Source of the DNA: Thermoanaerobaculia bacterium
Lineage (GTDB): Bacteria > Acidobacteriota > Thermoanaerobaculia > Multivoradales > J023
DNA length: 64,000 nucleotides
Assembly: GCA_028066595.1 (NCBI GenBank)
Contig: JALCBJ010000020.1
Span: 23,628-87,627 of the forward strand
Reading direction: 5' to 3'
Part shown: positions 1-11,931 of the stretch, one piece after another
How the letters are laid out: each line of letters starts with the position of its first letter
Numbering within the stretch: the first letter of the stretch is position 1
Notes under the pieces: generated by a model
Database searches by the model: none
Told to the model about the DNA's origin: nothing
Seen by the model: only the letters and a program-made list of their open reading frames with translations
Position numbers and translations under genes: made by a program

Positions 1-707
1 GTCAACCTGGGAGACAACGTGCAGCTCGGCCAGCTGCTGTTCGACATGGTGGACTTCGACACCATCGTGGCGCGTATCTTCGTGCCTGAGCGGGAATTGC
101 CTCGTCTCCAGGTCGGGCAGCCGGCGCGCATTTTCTCGTCCTCTACCGGAGCCGCTCCCCGCACCGGAAACGTCGATCGGATCTCCCCCGTGGTCGACGC
201 CCAAAGCGGTACCGTGAAAGTGACCTTGCGCATTCCACGCAACCAGGGCTTGGTGCCCGGGATGTATGTCGAGGTGGAGCTGGTGGTCGCGCGGGAGGAC
301 GATGCTTTGCTCGTCCCGAAGCGGGCATTGGTTTATGACGACGTGCAGAGTTTCGTCTATCGGCTCGCGCCCTTGCCGCCGGAGCCGGAACCGGAGTCAT
401 CGATAGAGGTCGCCGACGATGGGGAGGCGGACGACGGCGAAGGCGCCGAGGACGATGCGGAGGAGGAGCCCGAGCTGCCCGCCGACGGTGTCGTGGAGCG
501 TCTCTTGATCGAGCCGGTGTTGGCGGATCGTGACAGCGTCGTGCCGTCGCAGACCGACGGTCTGAAGGCGGGCGAGGAGATCGTGGTCGCGGGTCAGGCG
601 GGGCTCAAGGACGGAGCCAAGGTGCGGATCGTCGAAGGTGTGGCCGTCGAGGTCGGTCCGGCGGAGGATCTACAGGAGCGAGCCGACACACCCGCCGGGG
701 ACGAACC

Positions 708-711
<4 letters not shown>
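1..711 (+). CDS. RND efflux periplasmic adaptor (MFP/HlyD family), C-terminal part
   Basis: The reading frame is open from the first base, so the 5' end lies outside the window. About 236 codons are visible. They show the beta-barrel and membrane-proximal part of a membrane fusion protein: a segment with VPERELPRLQVGQPARI, then GNVDRISPVVDAQSGTVKVTLRI, then GLVPGMYVEVELVV, the usual order in AcrA/MdtA-type adaptors. Such proteins bridge an inner-membrane RND pump to an outer-membrane channel. An unusual run rich in Glu, Asp and Pro (about nt 376-486) interrupts the last domain. The stop codon overlaps the TTG start of the RND permease, so the two are translated together. The family call is firm; the substrate cannot be told. 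Confidence 0.9.
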
Positions 712-4253
<3,542 letters not shown>

Positions 4254-4286
4254 ACGAGCGGAACGGATCTTGCTGGATTGGCGAGT

Positions 4287-5522
4287 ATGAACCGCCACCA
4301 GCTTCTCGTGGCCTCGTTCGTCGGGCTCTGCCTGGCGTTTGCAGTGCCGGCGCAGGCGCAGCTATCCGATCCTGATTCACCACCTCGAGTCCAGGCATCC
4401 GAGGAGGACGAGGCTCAGCCACAGGATGTCTTCTTCGACGTGGTGACGGTCGACGAGGTGTCGGTGGTGGTCCGCGTCACCGACCGCCGTGGTCAGCCCA
4501 TCCTGGGCTTGGAAAGGGACGACGTCGCGGTCCGCGTGGGTAGAGAGGTGGTGCCGGTGGCCGGTCTGCGCTGGCACTCGTCGGAGGCGGCAACGTTCTC
4601 TTCAGAGGACGGTCAACCCGGAGATCCGGAACTGCGGACGACCTCGTCCTCGATGGCGCCGGCTCCCGTCGATTCGCCGGCGATCAGAGCTCGAAGTCGC
4701 ACTTTGGATGGCGCAGAGGGCAACGGAGCCTTCGACGAGGATGGCAAGCTTCTGGTGCTCTTCGTACAGGTCGGCCATCACCAGGTAGTGACCTTCGACG
4801 CGTCGTGGGTCACAGGGCACATGAAGGCGCTGCCGAGTATGAGGCGACTCCTCGCGTCGTTACCTGCTACCGACCGTGTCGCCGTGGTGTCCTTCGATTC
4901 GAAGCTGAAGCTCTGGCAGGATTTTTCCCGCGATCGCCGAGCTACCGGCGAGGCGCTCTGGGATGCGGTGGGCTTCGGAACCCCGGAGGTTCCAGCGGCG
5001 ACGGAGGGTCCCTCGCTTGTCGACACCCTAGATTTCGATGCCGCGGAGGAGGCCACCAGCCCTGAGGAGGCTCTCCACGTGCTCGGAGAAGCCCTGGCGG
5101 CCTGGCGGGAACCGAAAGAGATCATCTTCCTCGGCTGGGGACTCGGTCGGCTGGTGGGAGGTATGGTGTCGATGCCCAGGGTGTATCGTGACGCCCTGGC
5201 GAGCCTGCAGGAAGCGCAGGCCACCGTCCACGTACTCAATGTGGTGCAGATGGGCGGCAATGCTCTGGCATTCGGTCTGGTGAACGTGGCCGAAGCCACC
5301 GGTGGAACCTACGGCTCGACCTTCGAGTTCGGTCGGCGCAAGATCGAACGTCTGGGGCGCGTCCTCGGAGGCTACTACCTGCTGACGCTCGATCCGGACG
5401 ATTTTCCCGGGGTCCGGGGCCGTCTGCGAATCGGTCTCCGTCGGGACCTCGGTCTCGAGTTGCGAGACGTGAGAATCCATCATCGGAAGATGGTGGTGCA
5501 GGGCCGCCAAACAGCGCGCTGA
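4287..5522 (+). CDS. Secreted VWFA-related protein of the acidobacterial type
   Basis: 411 residues. The ATG at 4287 is preferred to the in-frame TTG at 4278 because it directly begins a signal peptide (MNRHQLLVASFVGLCLAFAV, cleavage after AQA). The mature N-terminus has VDEVSVVVRVTDRRGQPILGL, the beta-rich domain typical of VWFA-related acidobacterial proteins (TIGR03436 type). A von Willebrand A-like fold follows, with LLVLFVQVGHHQ and DRVAVVSFDSKLKLWQDFS, but the DxSxS metal site is not intact (DASWV in its place). It lies 33 nt after the RND permease and may share its transcript. The role is unknown; exported adhesion or complex assembly is only a guess. Confidence 0.8.
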   Translation: MNRHQLLVASFVGLCLAFAVPAQAQLSDPDSPPRVQASEEDEAQPQDVFFDVVTVDEVSVVVRVTDRRGQPILGLERDDVAVRVGREVVPVAGLRWHSSEAATFSSEDGQPGDPELRTTSSSMAPAPVDSPAIRARSRTLDGAEGNGAFDEDGKLLVLFVQVGHHQVVTFDASWVTGHMKALPSMRRLLASLPATDRVAVVSFDSKLKLWQDFSRDRRATGEALWDAVGFGTPEVPAATEGPSLVDTLDFDAAEEATSPEEALHVLGEALAAWREPKEIIFLGWGLGRLVGGMVSMPRVYRDALASLQEAQATVHVLNVVQMGGNALAFGLVNVAEATGGTYGSTFEFGRRKIERLGRVLGGYYLLTLDPDDFPGVRGRLRIGLRRDLGLELRDVRIHHRKMVVQGRQTAR

Positions 5523-5630
5523 CAGCGGCGGACACCCAACGAGAGATCTCCTGGTGCAGCCGCTGCGGTGCACCGCACCAAGAGGCCGATTGCGGGTCGC
5601 GCCGGTGAATCCGGCTACACTCGACGTGCA

Positions 5631-6494
5631 ATGTCCGAGCAACCAGCGACCGAATCCACCTTCCAACTCGTTCACGAGCCCTCCTTCAGCGGCGTGATTC
5701 ACGGCGTCGTGCAGACACCGGACGCCGCTGGTGCGCGTCCGACCGTCGTGGTGTGTCACGGCTTCAAGGGATTCTTCGAGTGGGGCTTCTTTCCGCCGCT
5801 GGCCGACCTGCTGGTGCAGCGGGGCTATACCGTCGTGCGCTTCAACTACTCGGGCAGCGGTCAGAAGCCGGGCGACGATGTGGTGACCGACCTGGAGGCG
5901 TTCCGACGCAATACCTTCAGCTTGGAAGTGCAAGAGACGCTACGTGTCCTGGAGGCCTTGGACGAGCTGGCGCCAGGGCGAGTGGATCTCTCGCGGCTGG
6001 CGATCATCGGACACAGCCGCGGTGGTGCGGCCGCGGTCCTCGCCTCGGCGGCCGAGCCCTGGCGAGAACGCCTGCGCGCACTGGTGACTTGGGCGTCGAT
6101 CTCGAGCTACGACATCTATCGACGTGGTGAGGCAGAGGTACGAGAGAAGGGATATGCCATCGTGGTCAACGGACGTACGGGGCAGGAGTTGAAACTGGGT
6201 CCCGATCTTCTGAACGACCTGGACGCCCACCCGGAGCGGCTCGACGTATCTGCAGCCGCGGCCCGCCGCCGGTCGCCCTGGTTGATCCTCCACGGAACGG
6301 GAGACGAGACGGTGTCCACGGACGAGGCTCGTGTTCTGGCGCGCGCGGGCGCGACGGGTGGCGAGGTCGCGCTCGAGCTGATCGAAGGCGCTGGCCACAC
6401 GTTCGGCGCTCAGCACCCGTTCACCGGCCCGACGCCCGACGTGATCCGTCTGTTCAACGCTACCCAGACGTGGTTGCGCGAACACTGTTGGTGA
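5631..6494 (+). CDS. Alpha/beta hydrolase (serine esterase/peptidase-like)
   Basis: 287 residues from the ATG at 5631; the frame stays open upstream to 5568 but that extension (RTKRPIAGRAGESG) looks non-coding. The fold is clear: oxyanion-loop strand VVVCHGFKGFFEWGFF, nucleophile elbow GHSRGG (Ser), an acid candidate in HGTGDETVS, and the catalytic His in GAGHTFGA near the C-terminus. There is no signal peptide, so it is probably cytoplasmic. The CHGFKGF type is common in uncharacterised dienelactone-hydrolase/acyl-esterase-like proteins. The substrate is unknown. The YigZ-family gene starts 9 nt downstream, which suggests cotranscription. Confidence 0.85.
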   Translation: MSEQPATESTFQLVHEPSFSGVIHGVVQTPDAAGARPTVVVCHGFKGFFEWGFFPPLADLLVQRGYTVVRFNYSGSGQKPGDDVVTDLEAFRRNTFSLEVQETLRVLEALDELAPGRVDLSRLAIIGHSRGGAAAVLASAAEPWRERLRALVTWASISSYDIYRRGEAEVREKGYAIVVNGRTGQELKLGPDLLNDLDAHPERLDVSAAAARRRSPWLILHGTGDETVSTDEARVLARAGATGGEVALELIEGAGHTFGAQHPFTGPTPDVIRLFNATQTWLREHCW

Positions 6495-6503
6495 GGCGGT
6501 CCG

Positions 6504-7103
6504 GTGCCGTGGGTACGTACTCTCGCCCGACGTCATTCGGTCGAGATCGACAAGATCAAGGGCTCGCGCTTCCTAGCGACCGCCTCACCGGTGTCGAGCA
6601 TCTCCGCCGCCGAGGCGTTTCTCGTCGAGCTCAAGGACGAGTACCGAGACGCCACACACAATTGTTGGGCGTACCGGCTGGAGTCCGAGCCGGACAGCTT
6701 GCGCTACTCGGACGACGGAGAACCCTCGGGCACAGCCGGACAACCCATTCTTCGGGAGATCGTCGGCCGCAGTCTGCTCGACGTAGCGTTGGTGGTGACG
6801 CGTTATTACGGCGGTACCAAGCTGGGCACCGGCGGTTTGATGCGCGCCTATTCGGCTGCGGCCGCCGTGGCGCTCGCCGAGGCTCCCGTCGTCGAGCGAC
6901 GCATCGCCGAGGTCCTGCGTATTCGCTTCGAGTACGGCTTCACCGGGTCGGTTCAATCGGTGCTCGCGGCCCACGGTCTGAAGCCGGAGCGCGCCGACTA
7001 TGGTGCGGACGTGGCGTTCGACTTGGAGGTGCCGACTGAAGACGTTGAGGCTGTACGGCGGCAGCTTGTGGACGCGACCACCGGAAGCATCGTCTTTCAG
7101 TGA
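6504..7103 (+). CDS. YigZ/IMPACT family protein (UPF0029)
   Basis: 199 residues, the usual length for bacterial YigZ. The GTG start sits 9 nt after the hydrolase stop. The N-terminal IMPACT domain shows KGSRFLATASP, DATHNCWAYRL, DDGEPSGTAGQPIL and VVTRYYGGTKLGTGGLMRAY, all family hallmarks. A shorter C-terminal domain (about residues 135-199, DUF1949-like ferredoxin fold) follows. Eukaryotic IMPACT regulates the kinase Gcn2; the bacterial role is poorly defined, with nucleic-acid or ribosome association proposed. The family assignment is firm, the function open. Confidence 0.92.
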   Translation: MPWVRTLARRHSVEIDKIKGSRFLATASPVSSISAAEAFLVELKDEYRDATHNCWAYRLESEPDSLRYSDDGEPSGTAGQPILREIVGRSLLDVALVVTRYYGGTKLGTGGLMRAYSAAAAVALAEAPVVERRIAEVLRIRFEYGFTGSVQSVLAAHGLKPERADYGADVAFDLEVPTEDVEAVRRQLVDATTGSIVFQ

Positions 7104-7648
7104 ACGGGTTCACTCCTGGCTCGAGCCAACCTCCGCCACTCACCACGGTCCACTCGGCAGCGCGTGGGGCAGGCTCGCGAGTACGTCCCGGCTGCCGACT
7201 CCTGGTCCCGAGTGTCGCGCGCCCTGCCCCTGAAGCCTTCCTCGGTGACGAGCGCCCGCCTAGGTTGAAACGGTCCGGAGCCGGCGTGGTCACGCGCGTC
7301 CCCTTCGGAGCCCGAGGTTCCGGGCGGGAGCTTCCTCGGGCCGGCAGACCGGCGTTCGCCTAGTCATTCCTCTTGTCAGTCATCCAGCGAGCGCCGGTCA
7401 CGCTGCTTTCTCGTGCGGAGTTGGAGCCCACGGACCACTGGACGACAGGGCACGAGACCCAGGGATCACGATCGACCGAGGTTGCTTCCATGCCGGAGGA
7501 CGGTCGTGCTCGCAGGTCCGTTTCGACCGGTACGTTTGGTGGTGCCCGCTCGGCGGCAGGGGCCGGTATGGCTTGAGCATGCGTTTTGCATCTCACTCGG
7601 TTGGGTATGAGAAAATCTCGGCCCCAACCTGCTAGCGAGCCGAAAGTG
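7104..7648. other. Intergenic region of about 540 nt with no gene recognised
   Basis: Short open frames exist on both strands, but none has a ribosome binding site, a recognisable domain or the codon pattern of its neighbours. A 14-nt palindrome (GTGAAC-GG-GTTCAC, 7102-7115) spans the stop codon of the YigZ gene and could be a weak transcript-end hairpin or operator, but no T-run follows. The right end holds possible in-frame starts for the methyltransferase gene at 7607 and 7649. Confidence 0.5.
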
Positions 7649-8464
7649 ATGTACTACCAGAGGAAACGGACCCAACACGACACCCGCCAGAGGACGGCGG
7701 CGTCTGGCTTCGGTGACACTCCTCGGATGGGCGTGGTCGTATATCTACTGGTTGGGATCGCGTTGAGTGCTACAGCGGTGGTGGCTGCGCAAGGGGAGTC
7801 CTTCGAGACGCTGCGCCGCGACATGGTGGATCTCCAGGTGCGGCAGCGTGGTATCCAGGAGCCTGGGGTCCTCGAAGCCATGGAGCTGGTTCCGCGGCAT
7901 CTCTTCGTCCCACCGTCTTTGAAGCGGGAAGCGTACGACGACCGGCCTCTACCGATCGCTCCTGGTCAAACACTGAGCCAGGCGTATGTGTCGGCGCGAA
8001 TGATCGCTCTTCTCGAGCTCGACGGTGACGAACGCGTGCTCGAGATCGGCACCGGCTCGGGCTACGACGCTGCGGTCCTATCGAGGTTGGCGGAGGAAGT
8101 TTTCACGATCGAGATCGAGCCTGGCCTCGGCGAAAGTGCCCGCAGCAAGCTGCAAAGTCTGGGCTACGAGAATGTCCACGTCCGCATCGGTGACGGGTAC
8201 CGCGGCTGGCCGGAGAAATCCCCGTTCGACGCCATTCTGGTAACCACGGCTCCGGAGCGCATCCCGGAGCCGCTGTTCGATCAGCTGGCGCCCGGTGGTC
8301 GCATGGTGATCGCTGTCGGCTACAGTCTGCACCAGGATCTACAGGTGGTGACCAAGAGCCGTGGCGGCGATCGCGAAGTACGGCGGGTGAGTCTGATCAG
8401 TCTTGCGCCCATGACCGGCGAAGTCACGGAGCAGAACGACGACGGCGGTCCCGGAGGCTACTGA
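7649..8464 (+). CDS. pcm: Protein-L-isoaspartate O-methyltransferase-like protein with N-terminal membrane/export segment
   Basis: 271 residues from the ATG at 7649. Alternatives are 7607 (longer) and 7728, which would begin directly at the hydrophobic segment; no start has a convincing ribosome site. The segment VVVYLLVGIALSATAVVAAQG is a signal peptide or anchor. The enzyme part has PRHLFVPPSLKREAYDDRPLPI, GQTLSQAYVSARM and the SAM-binding loop VLEIGTGSGYDAAVL, followed by TTAPERIPEPLFDQLAPGGR. PCM methylates isoaspartyl residues in aged proteins to start repair. Exported or anchored versions are known in several Gram-negative phyla, but methylation outside the cytoplasm would lack SAM, so membrane topology matters. 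Confidence 0.85.
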   Translation: MYYQRKRTQHDTRQRTAASGFGDTPRMGVVVYLLVGIALSATAVVAAQGESFETLRRDMVDLQVRQRGIQEPGVLEAMELVPRHLFVPPSLKREAYDDRPLPIAPGQTLSQAYVSARMIALLELDGDERVLEIGTGSGYDAAVLSRLAEEVFTIEIEPGLGESARSKLQSLGYENVHVRIGDGYRGWPEKSPFDAILVTTAPERIPEPLFDQLAPGGRMVIAVGYSLHQDLQVVTKSRGGDREVRRVSLISLAPMTGEVTEQNDDGGPGGY

Positions 8465-8590
8465 GCGACCGGACCCGAACAAGCTCCGCACATCGCTGCT
8501 TGTGTCCGCATCGCGAGGACGTGACGCCGGCGATCCTCCGCGCGCGACGAAACGACGACTGTGTCGTCACGGCGTTATGATCGGTAAACC

Positions 8591-9355
8591 GTGAGGGATG
8601 TCAAGCCGCAAGAACCGCTCGATCCGACCGGCCACGGATCCGCCGCCGAGGTTCTCGGCCTCGACAATGTCGCGCTCGATCTCACGTTGGCCGGCCTCGG
8701 CAGCCGCCTATTGGCCATGGTTCTCGACATGATCGTCGTGCTGCTCCTCTGCGTCCTCGTGACGCTCGGCATCCTTCTGATCGCGGACACTGTCGGCTTG
8801 CCGGGAGACTGGACTGCGGTCCTGATCATCTTTCTCCTCTTCTTCTTCCAGTGGGCCTATTTCTCGGTCTGCGAGCTGCTGATGGATGGTCGGACGCCGG
8901 GCAAGAGCTTGGTGGGTCTGCGCACGGTGACTTCCCTGGGTGGGCGACCCTCGCTGGCCGCCGTCATGGTTCGCAACCTGTTGCGGCTCATCGATATGTT
9001 GTTGGGGTGGCCGTTGATCGCTCTCGACCGACGGAGCCGCCGCCTGGGAGATCTCCTAGCCTCGACTCTGGTGGTGCATCACCGCCAGGACGAGCACGGC
9101 ATCCGGCTGGGTAGCGTGCCTTCCTCTTGGGGTAGCCGGGAGGTGGCGGTGGTGGAGAGCTTCCTACGGCGCGCGCGGCGCATGGAGTCCGAGCAGGCAC
9201 GCACACTGGCGGAGCGACTCCTGGACTGGATGCGTCGTCGGGAGCCGGCATTCCTTGCGCAGCGCGGCCTCGATACAAAGGATCTGCCGGCCGACTTCAT
9301 CGTCGCCGATCCGGTAGCTCTCCTCGGAGAGCTTCTTCAGGCGGAGCGAGCCTGA
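8591..9355 (+). CDS. RDD family membrane protein
   Basis: 254 residues, GTG start. The N-terminal half is an RDD domain: GLGSRLLAMVLDMIVVLLLCVLV is the first helix with the Arg-Asp pattern, then a second hydrophobic helix, then LLMDGRTPGKSLVGLRTV and RNLLRLIDMLLGWPLIALDRRSRRLGDLLAST, the family signature. A cytoplasmic tail of about 90 residues, rich in Arg and Glu, follows. It is the first gene of a run of seven with overlapping or 1-2 nt junctions ending at 15501. RDD-SpoIIM-DUF4129-MoxR-DUF58 clusters recur in many phyla and are thought to act on the envelope; the exact role of RDD is unknown. Confidence 0.9.
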   Translation: MRDVKPQEPLDPTGHGSAAEVLGLDNVALDLTLAGLGSRLLAMVLDMIVVLLLCVLVTLGILLIADTVGLPGDWTAVLIIFLLFFFQWAYFSVCELLMDGRTPGKSLVGLRTVTSLGGRPSLAAVMVRNLLRLIDMLLGWPLIALDRRSRRLGDLLASTLVVHHRQDEHGIRLGSVPSSWGSREVAVVESFLRRARRMESEQARTLAERLLDWMRRREPAFLAQRGLDTKDLPADFIVADPVALLGELLQAERA

Positions 9356-9356
9356 A

Positions 9357-10325
9357 GTGGACTACCGGCGTTTCGTCGAGATGCGTGAGCCCGCCTGCGA
9401 CGAGTTCAAGGATCTATTGGACCGAGCTGAGCGTTCGCCCCGCAGGCTGGGACATGCCGAGCTGGAGCGCCTCAGCGTGCTCTATCGTCAGCTGCTTCAC
9501 GATCATTCCCTGGCCGCGGCGCGTTTCCCCGGCACGGGTATGGCGCGCAGGCTGCGTCGCCTCGTGCTGGAGGGCACGCATTTCCTCCAAGCCGATACAG
9601 GCGAGAGTCTTCCGAGATTGGGGCGATTTATCGGCCATACCTTTCCCGTGACCCTTCGGCGCCTGGCGCCCGACATCGGTATCGCTCTGGCACTGTTCGC
9701 CGTGGCAGCGTTGTTCGGTTTCACGCTGACCACGATGGAGCCGGCTCTGGCCTCGACTTTTTTGCCACTTGTGTACCTGGAGGGGCTCGAGCAGGGAAAG
9801 CTATGGACCGAGTCGATCTTCGCCATCGCTCCCGGCTCGATACTCTCGGGACAGATCGCTACCAACAATCTATCGGTGGCCCTTACCGCCTGGGCCGGTG
9901 GCGCTCTCGCGGGATTGGGCTCGCTCTGGGTGACGCTCTTCAACGGGCTGATGCTCGGCAGCGTCTTCGCTGCTACGGCCCGCTACGGCTTGGCGGATCG
10001 CCTCTTCGAGTTCATCGCCGCCCACGGACCGTTGGAGCTGTCATTGATCATCGTTTCGGCCGGTGCTGGGCTGCACCTCGGTCGCGCGATGATCAGTGCC
10101 GGCGACGAACCGCGTGGCCAACGGCTACGCAAAGCGGCGATCGACTCCCTCCTCGTCGTCCTGGGTTGCTTGCCTTGGATCCTGGTACTCGGCTTCGTCG
10201 AGGGCTATATCTCGCCGCGCGATGAGATCGACGCTAGCGCCAAGCTCGTCGTAGGACTTCTCCTCGAGGCGGCGTTCCTGGCGTGGGCTGTTCTCCCCGG
10301 CCGCAAAGTAGGAGCCGCCCCTTGA
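9357..10325 (+). CDS. SpoIIM-like (stage II sporulation protein M family) membrane protein
   Basis: 322 residues, GTG start one nucleotide after the RDD stop. A soluble N-terminal region of about 95 residues (helical, LYRQLLHDHSLAAARFPG) is followed by several membrane segments. The family pattern is visible in LSGQIATNNLSVALTAWAGGALAGLGSLWVTLFNGLMLGSVF, which here ends in a cytoplasm-facing loop, then HGPLELSLIIVSAGAGLHLGRA. Despite the name, members are widespread in non-sporulating bacteria. It is in the same operon as RDD, MoxR and DUF58 genes, which fits an envelope-associated membrane complex. Confidence 0.88.
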   Translation: MDYRRFVEMREPACDEFKDLLDRAERSPRRLGHAELERLSVLYRQLLHDHSLAAARFPGTGMARRLRRLVLEGTHFLQADTGESLPRLGRFIGHTFPVTLRRLAPDIGIALALFAVAALFGFTLTTMEPALASTFLPLVYLEGLEQGKLWTESIFAIAPGSILSGQIATNNLSVALTAWAGGALAGLGSLWVTLFNGLMLGSVFAATARYGLADRLFEFIAAHGPLELSLIIVSAGAGLHLGRAMISAGDEPRGQRLRKAAIDSLLVVLGCLPWILVLGFVEGYISPRDEIDASAKLVVGLLLEAAFLAWAVLPGRKVGAAP

Positions 10326-11221
10326 GCCGCCTCGATCTGGTGCCGTTTCGCTTGTTGATCGACCGCGTGCCGGCGGTGGTCCGCCGTCACGCGGGTCAGT
10401 TCTTTTGGCCCACCGCACTACCGCTGTTAGCGGTTGGTGTCGCCCTGGCCATCGCGCAGGTGCGCTGGACCGAATCGGTGTTCGATACGGCTTCCGGCGG
10501 GGGCAACATGTTCGCCTTCTTCGGTCTGTTCCTGCTGATCGTCGTGCTGTCGCTGGGCGTCTATGTCTTGGTCTATCTGGCCTTGGCGGTGGTTGCCGTC
10601 GATGCCGTCGCGGGTCGGCAGGTCAGCATGGGCCGCGCGTGGCGCTTCTGCCTGCGCCCGACGGTGCTCGGCACGAGCGTATTCGCTGGAATCGCCATCG
10701 GTATCTCCTTCACGGCCTGTTGCATACCTGGGCTGTTCGTGGCACCGCTTCTGGCCCTCCTCGTGCCGGTGATGGTGGAAGAGGGCAAGGTGGGGCTCGA
10801 CGCCGTCTCGCGCACCATCGAATTGGTTCGCTTCCAAGGTAGAAGAGGCCTTTCCGATAGCGGCTGGGCCCAGTCTTTCGTGGTGCTGTTCGTGGGTACC
10901 ATCCTGTCCTACGCCGCGAGTACAGTGACGCAGGGTCCTTTCGTGATCCTTCAGCAAGTACTGCTCATCCGCCAAACCGCCAGTGGCCAAGCCGCCGACC
11001 CCGGCGCCGTGGTCGGTAGTTTGTGGTTGCAGGTGCCGGCGCAGGTCCTGGGTGCCCTGGTGACCGTGTTGGTCTGGGGCTATTGGGCCTTCGGCCTGGC
11101 ACTGCTCTACTTCGAGATCCGGAGACGCAAAGAAGCAGACGATCTCGAGCGGGCGATCGACGACATTGTCGTCGGTCCGACTGCGCAGCCGCTGGCAACG
11201 AGTTCGCCGGCCGAACCATGA
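10322..11221 (+). CDS. Polytopic membrane protein, unknown (DUF4013-like architecture)
   Basis: 299 residues. The TTG at 10322 overlaps the previous stop (TTGA), the same coupling used by the RND permease in this window; the frame is open from 10283 but the upstream residues are Arg/Ser/Pro-rich. About six hydrophobic helices are seen, including TALPLLAVGVALAIAQV, NMFAFFGLFLLIVVLSLGVY and GWAQSFVVLFVGTILSYA. The middle (AFLRPTV-type region, FTACCIPGLFVAPLLALLVPVMVEEG) resembles YciC/DUF4013-type membrane proteins. No catalytic motif. It is part of the RDD-to-DUF58 operon. Confidence 0.8.
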   Translation: MSRLDLVPFRLLIDRVPAVVRRHAGQFFWPTALPLLAVGVALAIAQVRWTESVFDTASGGGNMFAFFGLFLLIVVLSLGVYVLVYLALAVVAVDAVAGRQVSMGRAWRFCLRPTVLGTSVFAGIAIGISFTACCIPGLFVAPLLALLVPVMVEEGKVGLDAVSRTIELVRFQGRRGLSDSGWAQSFVVLFVGTILSYAASTVTQGPFVILQQVLLIRQTASGQAADPGAVVGSLWLQVPAQVLGALVTVLVWGYWAFGLALLYFEIRRRKEADDLERAIDDIVVGPTAQPLATSSPAEP

Positions 11222-11931
11222 GTGAAGCCGACCCCTCGACGGTTGCCCTCGAGGAAGCAGATGTCACGGCGGGCGGGCCCGATCTGCTCCCCCACCAAGC
11301 CGACGCCGAGGCGTTAGCCGAGGTATACCGCCAGGGCGTCGATACAAGCTCAGCATCACCGGGGATTGGAGAGTACTTCCGGGACACGATCATCTACGGC
11401 TTGGGCCGACTCTTCGATTGGCTGGGAGAGAAGTGGGGCGCTTTTTCCTGGCTGAACTGGGATCTTGTCCAGACGGTGCTCAGTGCCGTGCTGCTGGCCT
11501 TGGTGGGGTGGTTGCTCTTCGTCTTGCTGCGCCGATTTCTGGCCCGTCGCGGTGAGCAGCAGAACGATGGCAGAGTGCTTGTCGATTCGCCTCGCCGACC
11601 GACTACTGCTTCCCACGATTGGGCCGAAGAGCTCAGGCTTCGTCTCGAACGCGGCGACGTGGCGGCGGCCCTCGAAGCGCTCTGGTGGTGGCTCGCAGCG
11701 CAGGTGGGTGTGCCGAACGCCGATCCTTCGTGGACCAGCCGCGAGCTGTTGATCCATGCGGGGCGAGGTGACCTCCGCCGTCCGGTTCGGAGTCTCGATC
11801 ACATGATCTACGGTCCGGTGCCTCCCCGTGCCGTCGAGGTCGGGGAGCTCTGGCAGCGGTTGCAGCCTTTGGTGGTTCCGGGATCCGTCGATTCTCCGGG
11901 AGCCGGAGCCGATTCGGGAGCTGCATCGTGA
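11218..11931 (+). CDS. DUF4129-type membrane protein
   Basis: 237 residues. The ATG at 11218 overlaps the previous stop (ATGA). A soluble N-terminal region of about 75 residues is followed by one membrane helix (LVQTVLSAVLLALVGWLLFVLLRRF) and a C-terminal helical domain with ALEALWWWLAAQVG, SWTSRELL and VRSLDHMIYGPVPPRAVEVGELW. The SRELL plus Y-G pattern is characteristic of the DUF4129 C-terminal domain found next to MoxR/DUF58/DUF4350 genes. Transglutaminase partners often carry this domain, but none is present here. Function not established. Confidence 0.8.
   Translation: MSEADPSTVALEEADVTAGGPDLLPHQADAEALAEVYRQGVDTSSASPGIGEYFRDTIIYGLGRLFDWLGEKWGAFSWLNWDLVQTVLSAVLLALVGWLLFVLLRRFLARRGEQQNDGRVLVDSPRRPTTASHDWAEELRLRLERGDVAAALEALWWWLAAQVGVPNADPSWTSRELLIHAGRGDLRRPVRSLDHMIYGPVPPRAVEVGELWQRLQPLVVPGSVDSPGAGADSGAAS

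Noticed and set aside
5028..5933. Long minus-strand frame opposite the VWFA and hydrolase genes
   Set aside because: It is an antisense shadow of two clearly coding genes; its His/Arg-rich translation has no domain.
7104..7600. Several short open frames in the gap after the YigZ gene
   Set aside because: They have no ribosome sites, domain features or neighbour-like composition, and frames on both strands cover the same bases.
9357..10325. Sporulation from the SpoIIM-like gene
   Set aside because: The family is widespread in non-sporulating bacteria and no other sporulation gene is in the window.
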